Shown piece after piece: positions 1 to 4,659 of a stretch of 6,900 bases of DNA. Numbering within the stretch: position 1 is the stretch's first letter; every line of letters starts with the position of its first letter. The translations under genes were made by a program, and so were the position numbers. The DNA comes from Paracoccaceae bacterium (lineage in GTDB: Bacteria > Pseudomonadota > Alphaproteobacteria > Rhodobacterales > Rhodobacteraceae). The stretch is taken from contig SPLB01000129.1 of assembly GCA_004566265.1 (NCBI GenBank), forward strand, positions 1-6,900. The letters are read 5' to 3'. Under the pieces are notes generated by a model. It had not been told where the DNA came from. It saw only the letters and a program-made list of their open reading frames with translations, and searched no databases.

Positions 1-873
1 CGCAGCCCGCGTATAAAGCAGCACGTAGTCATCTGCCGCCTCGTCCTGAAGGGCGGAGGCCAGCATAAAGAACACCTCAGCCAGACCAGCCCGCGGGTTA
101 GGCACAATGCTAAAGGGCAGCGCCTCATCAGTGGCCAGGGCATCTCGCATGCGGGCAAGGCGCGGATCCAGACTGCTGCCGAAAGACTCGGCCAGAACCT
201 GCAAAGCCTCCTTCGTGCGACCAAGCTGCGACAGCACTTCGACACGGGCAATCGCAGCACGGCGCGAGCTGCGCCCCAATTGCCCGCCATTTTCCGAGAA
301 CAACCGCTCTGCGCCTTCAAAATCCCCAACAGAAGCCAGCGCAAGCGCCTTATGATAGAGTGCAAAAAACCGGAGTTCTGGCTGTTTGGCAACGCCATCA
401 AAGGCATCCAGTGCCTCCTGAACAGCCCCTTGCCCCATATGTGCCCAGGCCGTCAGCAGGCCATCGACAAGCGGGCTGATCCCGTCGTTCTCCAAATCAC
501 GATTGAAGATCGCTTCAAAGTCACCGGTTTGGCCTGCATGTGCGGCAGAGACGATATTGGCGACCTGACTGCGCAATCCACTATCCTGCATCCGCTGTGC
601 CACCGGCAAGGCGGCTTTTATATTGCCAAGCGCCAGCTGGGTGTAAACAAGGCTGTCCATCAGATTGAGGTTAGAGGGGTCGCGCACCAAGGCACGCGTG
701 AAATACTGCGCCGCGGCGGCGAAATCTCTTTCTTGCGTCGCGCTGCGTCCCGCAAGATAAGCCCCCACCAGCCCATCGGCCTGTGCGGGCCCTGTGCTGC
801 CTATGTGTATGGTGGAGACTGTTGCCAGCAAAATCGCAGCAGTGCTGAAGCGGCGCAGGAATGAAACGGGCAC
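1..873 (-). CDS. Tetratricopeptide-repeat protein with signal peptide (C-terminus outside window)
   Basis: This reading frame is open from its start to the left edge, so the C-terminus and stop lie outside the window. Counting from the upstream ATG at 888, 296 residues are visible. They begin with a basic n-region (LRR at 11-13), a hydrophobic stretch (about 15-30) and a likely signal-peptidase site after AQA at 35-37, so the protein is probably exported to the periplasm. Helical TPR-like units follow, at about 43-73, 74-105, 171-202 and 206-237, with typical A/L/G/Y spacing (for example residues 177-197, ending in GDFEGAERLF). TPRs bind other proteins, and no catalytic motif is visible. I chose the GTG at 873 because GGGAGA sits 8 bases before it and it gives a compact signal peptide. 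The ATG at 888 (5 residues longer) has no clear ribosome site. The gene lies downstream of etfQO on the same strand and may be co-transcribed with it. The partner is unknown. Confidence 0.8.
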   Translation of the reverse strand, partial: MPVSFLRRFSTAAILLATVSTIHIGSTGPAQADGLVGAYLAGRSATQERDFAAAAQYFTRALVRDPSNLNLMDSLVYTQLALGNIKAALPVAQRMQDSGLRSQVANIVSAAHAGQTGDFEAIFNRDLENDGISPLVDGLLTAWAHMGQGAVQEALDAFDGVAKQPELRFFALYHKALALASVGDFEGAERLFSENGGQLGRSSRRAAIARVEVLSQLGRTKEALQVLAESFGSSLDPRLARMRDALATDEALPFSIVPNPRAGLAEVFFMLASALQDEAADDYVLLYTRAA

Positions 874-939
874 GAAGGCTTCTCCCATCGAAATGGATAG
901 TAATCCAACGAATCGTAGTGCCCAGCCCCCGGAACTGCA

Positions 940-965
940 ATGGGGCGCCCGTCCGGACGCCCCAT
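940..965 (-). terminator. Intercistronic hairpin between etfQO and the TPR gene
   Basis: There is a perfect 8-bp inverted repeat (ATGGGGCG / CGCCCCAT) around a 10-base loop, about 30 bases after the etfQO stop codon. Position and GC-rich stem fit a terminator or an mRNA-stabilising 3' hairpin for etfQO. No U-run follows on the minus strand, so full intrinsic termination is doubtful and read-through into the TPR gene is possible. Confidence 0.45.
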
Positions 966-994
966 ATTCTGCTGAACACGCTGCGATTTGTCGA

Positions 995-2644
995 TCACAT
1001 GTTCGGGTAGTTCGGGCCGTCCCCACCCTGCGGGGTCGTCCAGGTGATGTTCTGGGACGGATCTTTGATGTCACAGGTCTTACAGTGCACGCAGTTTTGG
1101 AAGTTCACAACAAAACGCGGGCCGCTGTCGTCTTCGACCACCTCATACACGCCAGCCGGGCAATAGCGCTGTGCCGGTTCCGCGAATTTCGGCAGGTTGA
1201 CCTTGATCGGTGTGTCCGCATCGGTCAGGCGCAGGTGGCAGGGCTGGCTTTCTTCGTGGTTGGTTGCCGCGAAGGACACATTGGTCAGCCGATCAAAGGA
1301 CAGCACGCCATCGGGTTTCGGGTAATCGATCGGCTTGTGCTTGGAGATCTCTTCAGTGGAGTCTGCATCTGACTTGCCATGACCCAAAGTCCCGAAGAAA
1401 GACAAACCGAAGAGATTGTTGGTCCACATGTCCAGACCGCCCAAGGCCAGCGACGCGGTGAGGCCCCACTTGGACCACATCGGCTTCACGTTGCGGACCA
1501 TCTTCAGGTCTTTGCCAATCTCGCCGTCACGGACGGAGGCTTCATAATCGGTCAGCTCGTCTGCGGAGCGGCCCGCCTTGATCGCCTCGAACGCCGCTTC
1601 TGCTGCGGCTTTCCCGGACAGCATGGCGTTGTGATTGCCTTTGATGCGCGGAACGTTGAGCATACCCGCAGAGCAGCCCAGCAGAGCGCCACCCGGGAAG
1701 GTCAACTTCGGCATGGACTGGTAGCCACCTTCGGTGATCGCACGGGCCCCGTAAGCCACACGCTTGCCGCCTTCGAGCAGCTCAGCCACCATCGGGTGGT
1801 GCTTGAAGCGCTGGAACTCCATGTACGGATACACGTGAGGGTTCTTGTAGTTCAGGTGAACGACGAAGCCCACGTAAACTTGGTTGTTTTCCAAGTGGTA
1901 GATAAAGGACCCACCGCCCGCATTGGAATTCAACGGCCAACCCATGGTGTGGGTGACGGAGCCCTCCTTGTGCTTGGCCGGGTCGATTTCCCATATCTCT
2001 TTCATGCCAACGCCGTACTTCTGCACCTCTTTGCCGGACTGCAGGTCGTATTTCGCGATGACTTCTTTGGAAAGAGAGCCGCGCACACCTTCGGACAGGA
2101 AGACATATTTACCGTGCAGTTCCATGCCCGGCTCGGTGTTGGGGCCATAAGAGCCGTCTTCTTCAAGACCAAAGACACCGGCAACGACGCCTTTGACTTC
2201 GCCGGTGTCGCCGTAGACCAGTTCAGAGCAGGACATGCCCGGGAAAATCTCAACACCCAGCTCTTCGGCTTGCTCGGCCATCCAGCGGCAGACGTTGCCC
2301 ATGGAGACGATGTAGTTGCCGTGGTTGTTCATCAAAGGCGGCATCGGAGCGTTCGGGATCCGCACCTGGCCAGCTTCACCGAGGAGATAGAAGTTGTCTT
2401 CATTCACTTCGGTGTTCAGCGGCGCGCCTTTTTCTTTCCAATCGGGGATCAGCGCATCCAGCCCCGAAGGGTCAAGCACCGCACCAGAGAGGATGTGAGC
2501 ACCCACTTCGGAACCTTTTTCCAGCACAACCACATCGAGGTCGGCGTCCAATTGCTTGAGTCGGATCGCTGCGGACAGGCCTGCAGGACCTGCACCGACG
2601 ATCACAACATCGTATTCCATTGCTTCGCGTTCAATATCGGCCAT
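995..2644 (-). CDS. etfQO: Electron transfer flavoprotein-ubiquinone oxidoreductase (ETF-QO)
   Basis: This is a 549-residue inner-membrane-associated iron-sulfur flavoprotein. It takes electrons from reduced ETF (fed by acyl-CoA and other dehydrogenases) and reduces ubiquinone. The N-terminus has the FAD dinucleotide-binding motif GAGPAG (17-22) in a beta-alpha-beta fold, followed by the family stretch VGAHILSGAVLDP (47-59). A GWPL segment (235-238) and SMPKLTFPGGALLGCSAG (310-327) fit the quinone/FAD core. The C-terminal ferredoxin-like part carries the four [4Fe-4S] cysteines C495, C518, C521 and C524 (YCPAG, then NCVHCKTCDIKDP). Length matches the family. The start at 2644 is chosen because AGGGAG lies 8 bases upstream and the protein then begins as homologues do. 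A GTG 10 codons earlier (2674) is open but lacks support. No frame damage is seen. Confidence 0.97.
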   Translation of the reverse strand: MADIEREAMEYDVVIVGAGPAGLSAAIRLKQLDADLDVVVLEKGSEVGAHILSGAVLDPSGLDALIPDWKEKGAPLNTEVNEDNFYLLGEAGQVRIPNAPMPPLMNNHGNYIVSMGNVCRWMAEQAEELGVEIFPGMSCSELVYGDTGEVKGVVAGVFGLEEDGSYGPNTEPGMELHGKYVFLSEGVRGSLSKEVIAKYDLQSGKEVQKYGVGMKEIWEIDPAKHKEGSVTHTMGWPLNSNAGGGSFIYHLENNQVYVGFVVHLNYKNPHVYPYMEFQRFKHHPMVAELLEGGKRVAYGARAITEGGYQSMPKLTFPGGALLGCSAGMLNVPRIKGNHNAMLSGKAAAEAAFEAIKAGRSADELTDYEASVRDGEIGKDLKMVRNVKPMWSKWGLTASLALGGLDMWTNNLFGLSFFGTLGHGKSDADSTEEISKHKPIDYPKPDGVLSFDRLTNVSFAATNHEESQPCHLRLTDADTPIKVNLPKFAEPAQRYCPAGVYEVVEDDSGPRFVVNFQNCVHCKTCDIKDPSQNITWTTPQGGDGPNYPNM

Positions 2645-2652
2645 TCGAGGGG

Positions 2653-2658
2653 CTCCCT
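2653..2658 (-). promoter_or_regulatory. Ribosome binding site deciding the etfQO start
   Basis: AGGGAG on the minus strand is 8 bases before the ATG at 2644 and selects that start over the GTG at 2674. The same bases form a short AGGG-AGC-CCCT stem-loop, which could weakly mask the site. That is an inference from four base pairs only. Confidence 0.65.
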
Positions 2659-2700
2659 TGGCTAGCACTCCCACTTGCGCGTGTGGTTCTTGGCTGTAAA

Positions 2701-2717
2701 GCGCAACATTCTTGCGC
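2701..2717 (-). repeat. Inverted repeat in the probable etfQO leader
   Basis: GCGCAA and TTGCGC form a perfect 6-bp stem around a 5-base loop, about 57 bases upstream of the etfQO start and downstream of the candidate promoter. It would lie in the 5' UTR. No function can be assigned. It is not followed by a U-run on the minus strand. Confidence 0.35.
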
Positions 2718-2737
2718 GGCTGCTTAGCTGCTGCTGC

Positions 2738-2768
2738 ATTATAAGGTCAATGCATACCCTACGTTCAA
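2738..2768 (-). promoter_or_regulatory. Candidate sigma-70-type promoter for etfQO
   Basis: On the minus strand a perfect TATAAT (2743-2738) is preceded by TTGAAC (2768-2763) with a 19-bp spacer, upstream of etfQO. The -10 box is strong. The spacer is longer than the usual 16-18 bp, so either the -35 is poorly used or an activator helps. The -35 is one of three TTGAMC hexamers in this stretch. Confidence 0.4.
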
Positions 2769-2786
2769 TGTGACAAAGACGGTCAA
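2745..2786 (-). repeat. Three direct hexamers (TTGACC/TTGAAC/TTGACC) at 18-bp intervals
   Basis: On the plus strand GGTCAA starts at 2745, GTTCAA at 2763 and GGTCAA at 2781, so both steps are exactly 18 bp. The middle copy is the candidate -35 box of etfQO and the proximal copy nearly touches its -10. They could be operator half-sites or stacked -35-like elements, or chance. Beyond the hexamer, the 18-bp units share only a few bases. Confidence 0.3.
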
Positions 2787-2801
2787 AAGCGACATATCGC
2801 T
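2785..2801 (-). terminator. Possible weak intrinsic terminator after soxR
   Basis: On the minus strand AGCGA-TATG-TCGCT forms a 5-bp stem ending in TTTT, about 37 bases after the soxR stop. The stem is short and the T-run minimal. It shares bases 2798-2801 with the larger neighbouring inverted repeat, so only one of the two can form at a time. Confidence 0.35.
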
Positions 2802-2822
2802 ACGCGGAATTCCAAGGTAGCG
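2798..2822. repeat. Inverted repeat with inner palindrome, 3' of soxR
   Basis: CGCTAC (2798-2803) and GTAGCG (2817-2822) are perfect complements flanking a 13-base interior that contains the palindrome GGAATTCC (2806-2813). It lies 15 bases after the soxR stop. It could be an mRNA 3' hairpin that competes with the adjacent weak terminator. Confidence 0.35.
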
Positions 2823-2837
2823 TGGATCATCGCGTTT

Positions 2838-3329
2838 TCAGGTCGAGTCTGTGTCTGAGCACGCCGAAACAATGCCCAAATCTGAAGCGTTGTCGCCCAA
2901 AACATAGCGCGGCCCCGGCCCTAATTCCGCTGCAGCATCATCGGGGTTGTAAAGTTTACAACTGTCCAGCGACAAACATCCGCAACCGATACAGCCATCA
3001 AGGCGGTCTCGCAGTGTTTCCAGCTGGGCGATTCGTGCATCCAGATGTTCACGGAAAGCCGCGGACAATTGCGCCCAATCCGCTTTGGTCGGGGTGCGTT
3101 TGCCTGGCAGAGTGGCCAGTTGTTCGCGGATTTCTGGCAACGTGAAGCCAAACTTCTGCGCGATCAAAATAAACGAAAGCCGTCGAATGTCAGCGCGTTC
3201 AAACCGACGCTGCCCGCCGGAATTGCGCCATGGCGTCAACAGACCCTGCGTTTCGTAATATCTGATCGCGGACACAGCGAGGCCCGAGCGATCTGCCAGA
3301 TAGCCGATGGAAAGACCGGGCTTAGGCAT
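2838..3329 (-). CDS. soxR: Redox-sensitive transcriptional activator SoxR (MerR family, [2Fe-2S])
   Basis: This 163-residue cytoplasmic regulator has the MerR plan. A winged helix-turn-helix at about 6-75 includes the signature AIRYYETQGLL (21-31) and RRF (41-43). A dimerisation helix follows (about 85-111), then the cysteine cluster C113-x2-C116-x-C118-x5-C124 (CIGCGCLSLDSC), which is the diagnostic [2Fe-2S] site of SoxR. In the family, oxidation of the cluster by redox-cycling compounds turns the bound protein into an activator that untwists a promoter with an over-long spacer. The ATG at 3329 is preceded by AAGG about 6 bases upstream. The gene is divergent from a VOC-family gene, and the 89-base gap holds a matching operator. 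No soxS is nearby, as expected for non-enteric SoxR, which controls enzymes or pumps directly. A weak soxR promoter candidate on the minus strand (TTGTTG at 3400-3395, TAATTT at 3377-3372, 17-bp spacer) overlaps that control region. Confidence 0.96.
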   Translation of the reverse strand: MPKPGLSIGYLADRSGLAVSAIRYYETQGLLTPWRNSGGQRRFERADIRRLSFILIAQKFGFTLPEIREQLATLPGKRTPTKADWAQLSAAFREHLDARIAQLETLRDRLDGCIGCGCLSLDSCKLYNPDDAAAELGPGPRYVLGDNASDLGIVSACSDTDST

Positions 3330-3350
3330 GGGGAACCTTTCAAAAAAAGC

Positions 3351-3381
3351 TTGAGCTAAAGTTAGGTTTAGAAATTACACC
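3351..3381 (+). promoter_or_regulatory. SoxR box and promoter of the divergent VOC gene
   Basis: The dyad CTAAAGTTAGGTTTAG (3356-3371) has 5-bp arms (CTAAA/TTTAG) around a 6-base centre. It matches the known E. coli soxS operator CCTCAAGTTAACTTGAGG in most positions, including the central AAGTTA. It lies between TTGAGC (-35, 3351-3356) and TACACC (-10, 3376-3381), separated by 19 bp. That is the over-long spacer typical of MerR/SoxR-activated promoters and the same as recalled for soxS. The orientation drives the VOC gene, whose start is 37 bases past the -10. The same site probably also affects soxR. The alignment was made by eye from memory of the soxS operator. Confidence 0.8.
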
Positions 3382-3404
3382 CAATGCAGGCAAACAACAA
3401 GCAA

Positions 3405-3410
3405 AAGGAA
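3405..3410 (+). promoter_or_regulatory. Ribosome binding site of the VOC gene
   Basis: AAGGAA is 8 bases before the ATG at 3419. It fixes the start and lies within the short leader expected from the SoxR-type promoter. Confidence 0.7.
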
Positions 3411-3418
3411 CCTGAAAC

Positions 3419-3799
3419 ATGACTGCTGTATTGGAACATGCAAACTTTACGGTCGCCGACCCGAACCGCACCGCACGTTGGATGCAAGACGTGTTTGGAT
3501 GGCATATACGCTGGCAGGGAGAAGCGCTAGACGACGGATTTACCGTTCACGTCGGCACAGAACATTCATATGTAGCGCTCTATCGGCCAGCAACAGGCGC
3601 AAAAGACCCCGTTCCCCGCTATGTAAATGCTGGCGCGCTCAACCACATTGCGATTGTCGTCGATGACTTGGAGGGAACCGAAGCAAAAGTTCGCGCGGCC
3701 GGTTTCATCCCCGGTGAACATCACGACTACGAGCCCGGTCAGAGGTTCTATTTTCATGACGAAAATGACGTAGAATATGAGGTCGTGAGCTATGCTTGA
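3419..3799 (+). CDS. VOC (glyoxalase/bleomycin resistance/dioxygenase) family protein, likely SoxR target
   Basis: This 126-residue protein consists of two beta-alpha-beta-beta-beta half-modules (about 1-56 and 71-126), the length of a single-domain VOC protein. Likely metal ligands are H7 (LEHANF), H76 (LNHIAIVVDDL) and E121 in the final strand (VEYEVVSY). The acidic ligand usually found at the end of the first half-module is not evident, because that strand reads YVALYRP. The metal site may therefore be incomplete or use another residue. Family members include glyoxalase I, extradiol dioxygenases, thiol transferases and antibiotic-binding proteins, so the substrate cannot be named. No signal peptide is seen, so it is cytosolic. 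It stands alone, divergent from soxR, with a SoxR-type promoter and a good ribosome site. This suggests a role in dealing with redox-cycling drugs, quinones or their electrophilic products, which is an inference from context. Confidence 0.88.
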   Translation: MTAVLEHANFTVADPNRTARWMQDVFGWHIRWQGEALDDGFTVHVGTEHSYVALYRPATGAKDPVPRYVNAGALNHIAIVVDDLEGTEAKVRAAGFIPGEHHDYEPGQRFYFHDENDVEYEVVSYA

Positions 3800-4090
3800 T
3801 CCTTGGATACCGCAATTGGCACTCACCCGTCACCGAGCCAAAGTGCCGACAAATCCTTGGTGGGGGGCGGATATTTCAGCGTTAATCGCATAGGCCTTGG
3901 GTGAAACTCCGCGCAGCGCAAGCCTCGCCCTCTTGCAATTCTGCTCATGATTGGGTCAGGTGTTTACCGACACGTTCAGACGCCCCGCCGCGCCACCAGC
4001 GGCGGGGCGGCGGCGTTCTAGCAGAGACGACCCATAAACGATCCCAGTGCCTTGCTCGGCGTGGGCAATAAAACGAAAGCGGACATAGCT
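3800..4090. other. 291-base intergenic region between the VOC gene and greA
   Basis: I see no convincing open frame here. It holds a spaced dyad GGCACT (3818-3823) / AGTGCC (3842-3847) just after the VOC stop, which could be a loose 3' hairpin, and the strong GC hairpin at 3981-4009. CCTTGG occurs three times (near 3802, 3856 and 3894) without regular spacing. No clear greA promoter could be chosen by eye. The region is large enough to hide a small RNA. Confidence 0.5.
3981..4009 (+). terminator. Strong GC-rich hairpin upstream of greA
   Basis: There is a perfect 11-bp stem, CGCCCCGCCGC / GCGGCGGGGCG, around the 7-base loop GCCACCA. It ends 81 bases before the greA start and 210 bases after the VOC stop. 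Only GCGGCGTTCT follows on the plus strand and there is no T-run on the other strand either, so it is not a textbook terminator. It may end VOC transcription, or act as a leader hairpin of greA. Confidence 0.5.
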
Positions 4091-4561
4091 ATGGATAAGA
4101 TCCCCATGACGCCAACGGGTTTTCAGGCCCTCGAAGCGGAACTGAAAAACCTAAAATCCGTGGAGCGCCCTGCCATTATTAAGGCGATCGCCGAAGCGCG
4201 CGAACTTGGTGATCTGTCAGAAAACGCCGAATACCACTCCGCCCGTGAAAAACAGTCCTTCATTGAAGGTCGCATCAAAGAGTTGGAAGGCATCATTGGT
4301 CTGGCCGATGTGATCGACCCGGCGAAACTGTCTGGCACTGTTAAGTTTGGTGCCAAGGTCACCGTGGTGGACGAAGACACAGACGAGGAAAAAACCTGGC
4401 AAATTGTCGGAGAACATGAGGCAAATATCGAATCCGGCCTTTTGAACATCAAATCTCCGATCGCCCGAGCCTTGATCGGCAAGGACGAAGGCGACAGTGT
4501 GGAAGTGCGCACCCCCGGCGGTGAACGATCTTACGAGATCCTGAAGATCGTCTACGCCTAA
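4091..4561 (+). CDS. greA: Transcription elongation factor GreA
   Basis: GreA enters the secondary channel of backtracked RNA polymerase and stimulates cleavage of the extruded RNA 3' end, restarting elongation. The 156-residue protein has the usual two parts: an antiparallel coiled coil (about 1-76) and an FKBP-like globular domain (about 80-156). The coiled-coil tip carries [16 protein letters not shown] (40-55) with the acidic pair D41 and E44, which coordinate the catalytic metal ion and sit at the same numbers as in E. coli GreA. The C-terminus has [14 protein letters not shown] (122-135), typical of the family. The ATG at 4091 gives the normal length and the common MxKIPMTP start. A TTG 13 codons upstream (4052) is in frame but would add a non-conserved tail. 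The Shine-Dalgarno is weak (GCGGA about 8 bases upstream). A membrane-protein gene follows 98 bases downstream on the same strand. Confidence 0.97.
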   Translation: MDKIPMTPTGFQALEAELKNLKSVERPAIIKAIAEARELGDLSENAEYHSAREKQSFIEGRIKELEGIIGLADVIDPAKLSGTVKFGAKVTVVDEDTDEEKTWQIVGEHEANIESGLLNIKSPIARALIGKDEGDSVEVRTPGGERSYEILKIVYA

Positions 4562-4568
4562 GTGCCAA

Positions 4569-4585
4569 GCCCCCGAAGTTGGGGC
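4569..4585 (+). repeat. Short hairpin just after greA
   Basis: GCCCC (4569-4573) and GGGGC (4581-4585) form a 5-bp stem with a 7-base loop, 8 bases after the greA stop. No T-run follows. It is at most a partial terminator or a 3' stabilising hairpin. Confidence 0.3.
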
Positions 4586-4592
4586 CGCACAC

Positions 4593-4630
4593 CCTTTGGC
4601 CCATTTTCAACAAAACCTTTTGGCCAAAGG
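4593..4630. repeat. Perfect 9-bp inverted repeat before the membrane-protein gene
   Basis: CCTTTGGCC (4593-4601) and GGCCAAAGG (4622-4630) are perfect complements separated by 20 bases. The right arm also sits in a local palindrome, TTTGGCCAAA (4619-4628). The repeat ends 29 bases before the start at 4660. It could be a stem-loop in a greA read-through transcript or a protein-binding dyad. Confidence 0.45.
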
Positions 4631-4659
4631 TCCAATACGAGCCAACAAAGAGGCGGCCG

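Noticed and set aside
280..864. 194-codon plus-strand open frame
   Set aside because: It is antisense to the TPR gene, whose frame gives a signal peptide and repeat pattern. The plus-strand product has no family features.
671..998. Two short minus-strand frames over the start of the TPR gene
   Set aside because: They are out of frame with the TPR protein. Their composition (Arg/Cys/His-rich) looks like shadow translation.
1379..2665. 428-codon open frame on the plus strand
   Set aside because: It lies entirely antisense to etfQO, in the mirror frame of a GC-rich gene. The translation is rich in His, Arg and Phe and has no recognisable domain.
2822..3359. Plus-strand frames over soxR
   Set aside because: They are shadows of soxR, whose MerR domain and cysteine cluster are unambiguous.
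3332..3413. Direct repeat GGAACCT at 3332 and 3407 flanking the SoxR box
   Set aside because: Both copies coincide with the ribosome-site regions of the divergent genes. Seven bases is too short to argue for an operator.
4052..4090. In-frame TTG extension of greA
   Set aside because: It would add 13 residues not found in GreA proteins. The ATG at 4091 gives normal length and N-terminus.
4579..4659. In-frame TTG extension of the two-TM protein
   Set aside because: The 27 added residues would span the inverted repeat and have no ribosome site. The ATG at 4660 has one.
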